Positions 39,294 through 39,420 of a DNA stretch of 39,420 nucleotides are shown here, one piece after another. The notes under the pieces were generated by a model, which saw only the letters and a program-made list of their open reading frames with translations, was not told the DNA's origin and searched no databases. Origin of the DNA: Isachenkonia alkalipeptolytica (GTDB taxonomy: Bacteria; Bacillota; Clostridia; Peptostreptococcales; T1SED10-28); assembly GCF_009910325.1 (NCBI RefSeq), contig NZ_SUMG01000022.1, forward strand, positions 1-39,420, in the 5' to 3' direction. The position numbers and the translations under genes are program-made. Position 1 is the first letter of the stretch. The number at the start of each line of letters is the position of its first letter.

Positions 39294-39420
39294 ACCCTAT
39301 ATGTTAGGGTAGTTGTCGTATAAAACATTTCTTGTATAATGTAAGTACGACGATAATCCAATAAAGGGAGCGATCACGTGTCAACAGGAAAGAAAACCTC
39401 TAAACGTTATGATAAAAAAC
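39294..39420 (+). mobile_element. Outer end of an IS element (right copy of the 127-bp inverted repeat)
   Basis: Exact inverse of 1-127. Contains TTGTCG (39313-39318), 16 nt, TATAAT (39335-39340), a GTCGTA/TACGAC dyad, a ribosome site and a transposase start. The left neighbour is repeat copy F. Confidence 0.7.
39378..39420 (+). CDS. IS transposase, 5' end only, running off the contig
   Basis: GTG start followed by S-T-G-K-K-T-S-K-R-Y-D-K-K, identical to the copy at 1-43. AAGGGAG precedes it. Family likely IS3-like but not provable from 14 codons. Confidence 0.55.
   Translation, partial: MSTGKKTSKRYDKK

Noticed and set aside
1-39420. Inverted terminal repeats of a linear plasmid or virus
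   Set aside because: Each end is a broken IS transposase reading outward, and the repeat is exactly one assembler k-mer long; no protein-primed replication gene is present.

Overview
The window looks like a contig from a low-to-mid GC Firmicute of the class Clostridia, probably an anaerobic haloalkaliphile. This rests on strong AGGAGG-type ribosome sites throughout, Glu/Asp-rich lipoproteins and linkers, a peptide importer of the clostridial type, YesM/YesN-type signalling, a flavinylated fumarate-reductase-like lipoprotein and Gram-positive LexA boxes. The lifestyle and taxon are inferences. The first and last 127 bases are exact reverse complements of each other. Each carries the promoter and first codons of the same IS transposase reading outward, so the contig most likely ends where an assembler met a multicopy IS, not at natural termini.

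Layout. 1-750: outward IS end and an IS-truncated REP-associated (Y1) transposase with a REP palindrome. 751-3136: leftward operon of three small membrane proteins of unknown function, interrupted by a nucleoside deaminase and a 102-nt nested palindrome. 3322-8180: BspA-like leucine-rich lipoprotein, an MFS transporter that looks leaderless, and a leftward pair made of a glycine-betaine-type binding lipoprotein and a membrane GGDEF protein. 8208-12480: a compact mobile-looking module with holin, DUF2922, DUF1659, acidic protein, amidase with SPOR tail and a 54-aa protein, then an origin (two inverted 10-bp iteron arrays around five phased DnaA boxes), a RepA_N initiator and an excisionase-like protein. 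The lysis-like operon and the excisionase-like gene both have LexA-type boxes at their promoters. 12702-21441: peroxiredoxin, CPBP protease remnant, TraB/GumN lipoprotein, a YesM/YesN pair, a flavocytochrome-c-like reductase, an M28 peptidase and small unknowns.

21661-30580: a repeat-rich zone. It holds two full copies and several partial copies of a ~560-bp element encoding an 88-aa and an overlapping 41-aa protein and ending in a conserved hairpin. It also holds a second, partly decayed copy of the three-gene membrane operon, a HigBA-type toxin-antitoxin pair, a 938-aa SEC-C/TPR protein, and a TetR regulator with an alpha/beta hydrolase. 30580-31197 is a graveyard: an IS3 orfA remnant and a split-Soret-like pseudogene. 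31625-37318 is a complete oligopeptide ABC importer operon (oppABCDF type) whose last stop codon lies inside another repeat copy. 37645-39084 is an AbiE type IV toxin-antitoxin locus whose nucleotidyltransferase is frameshifted by a perfect 13-bp tandem duplication.

The strongest candidates for something undescribed are the LexA-box-controlled lysis plus replication module (8208-12480) and the repeated two-ORF element, whose first product has a double-glycine-leader-like N-terminus.
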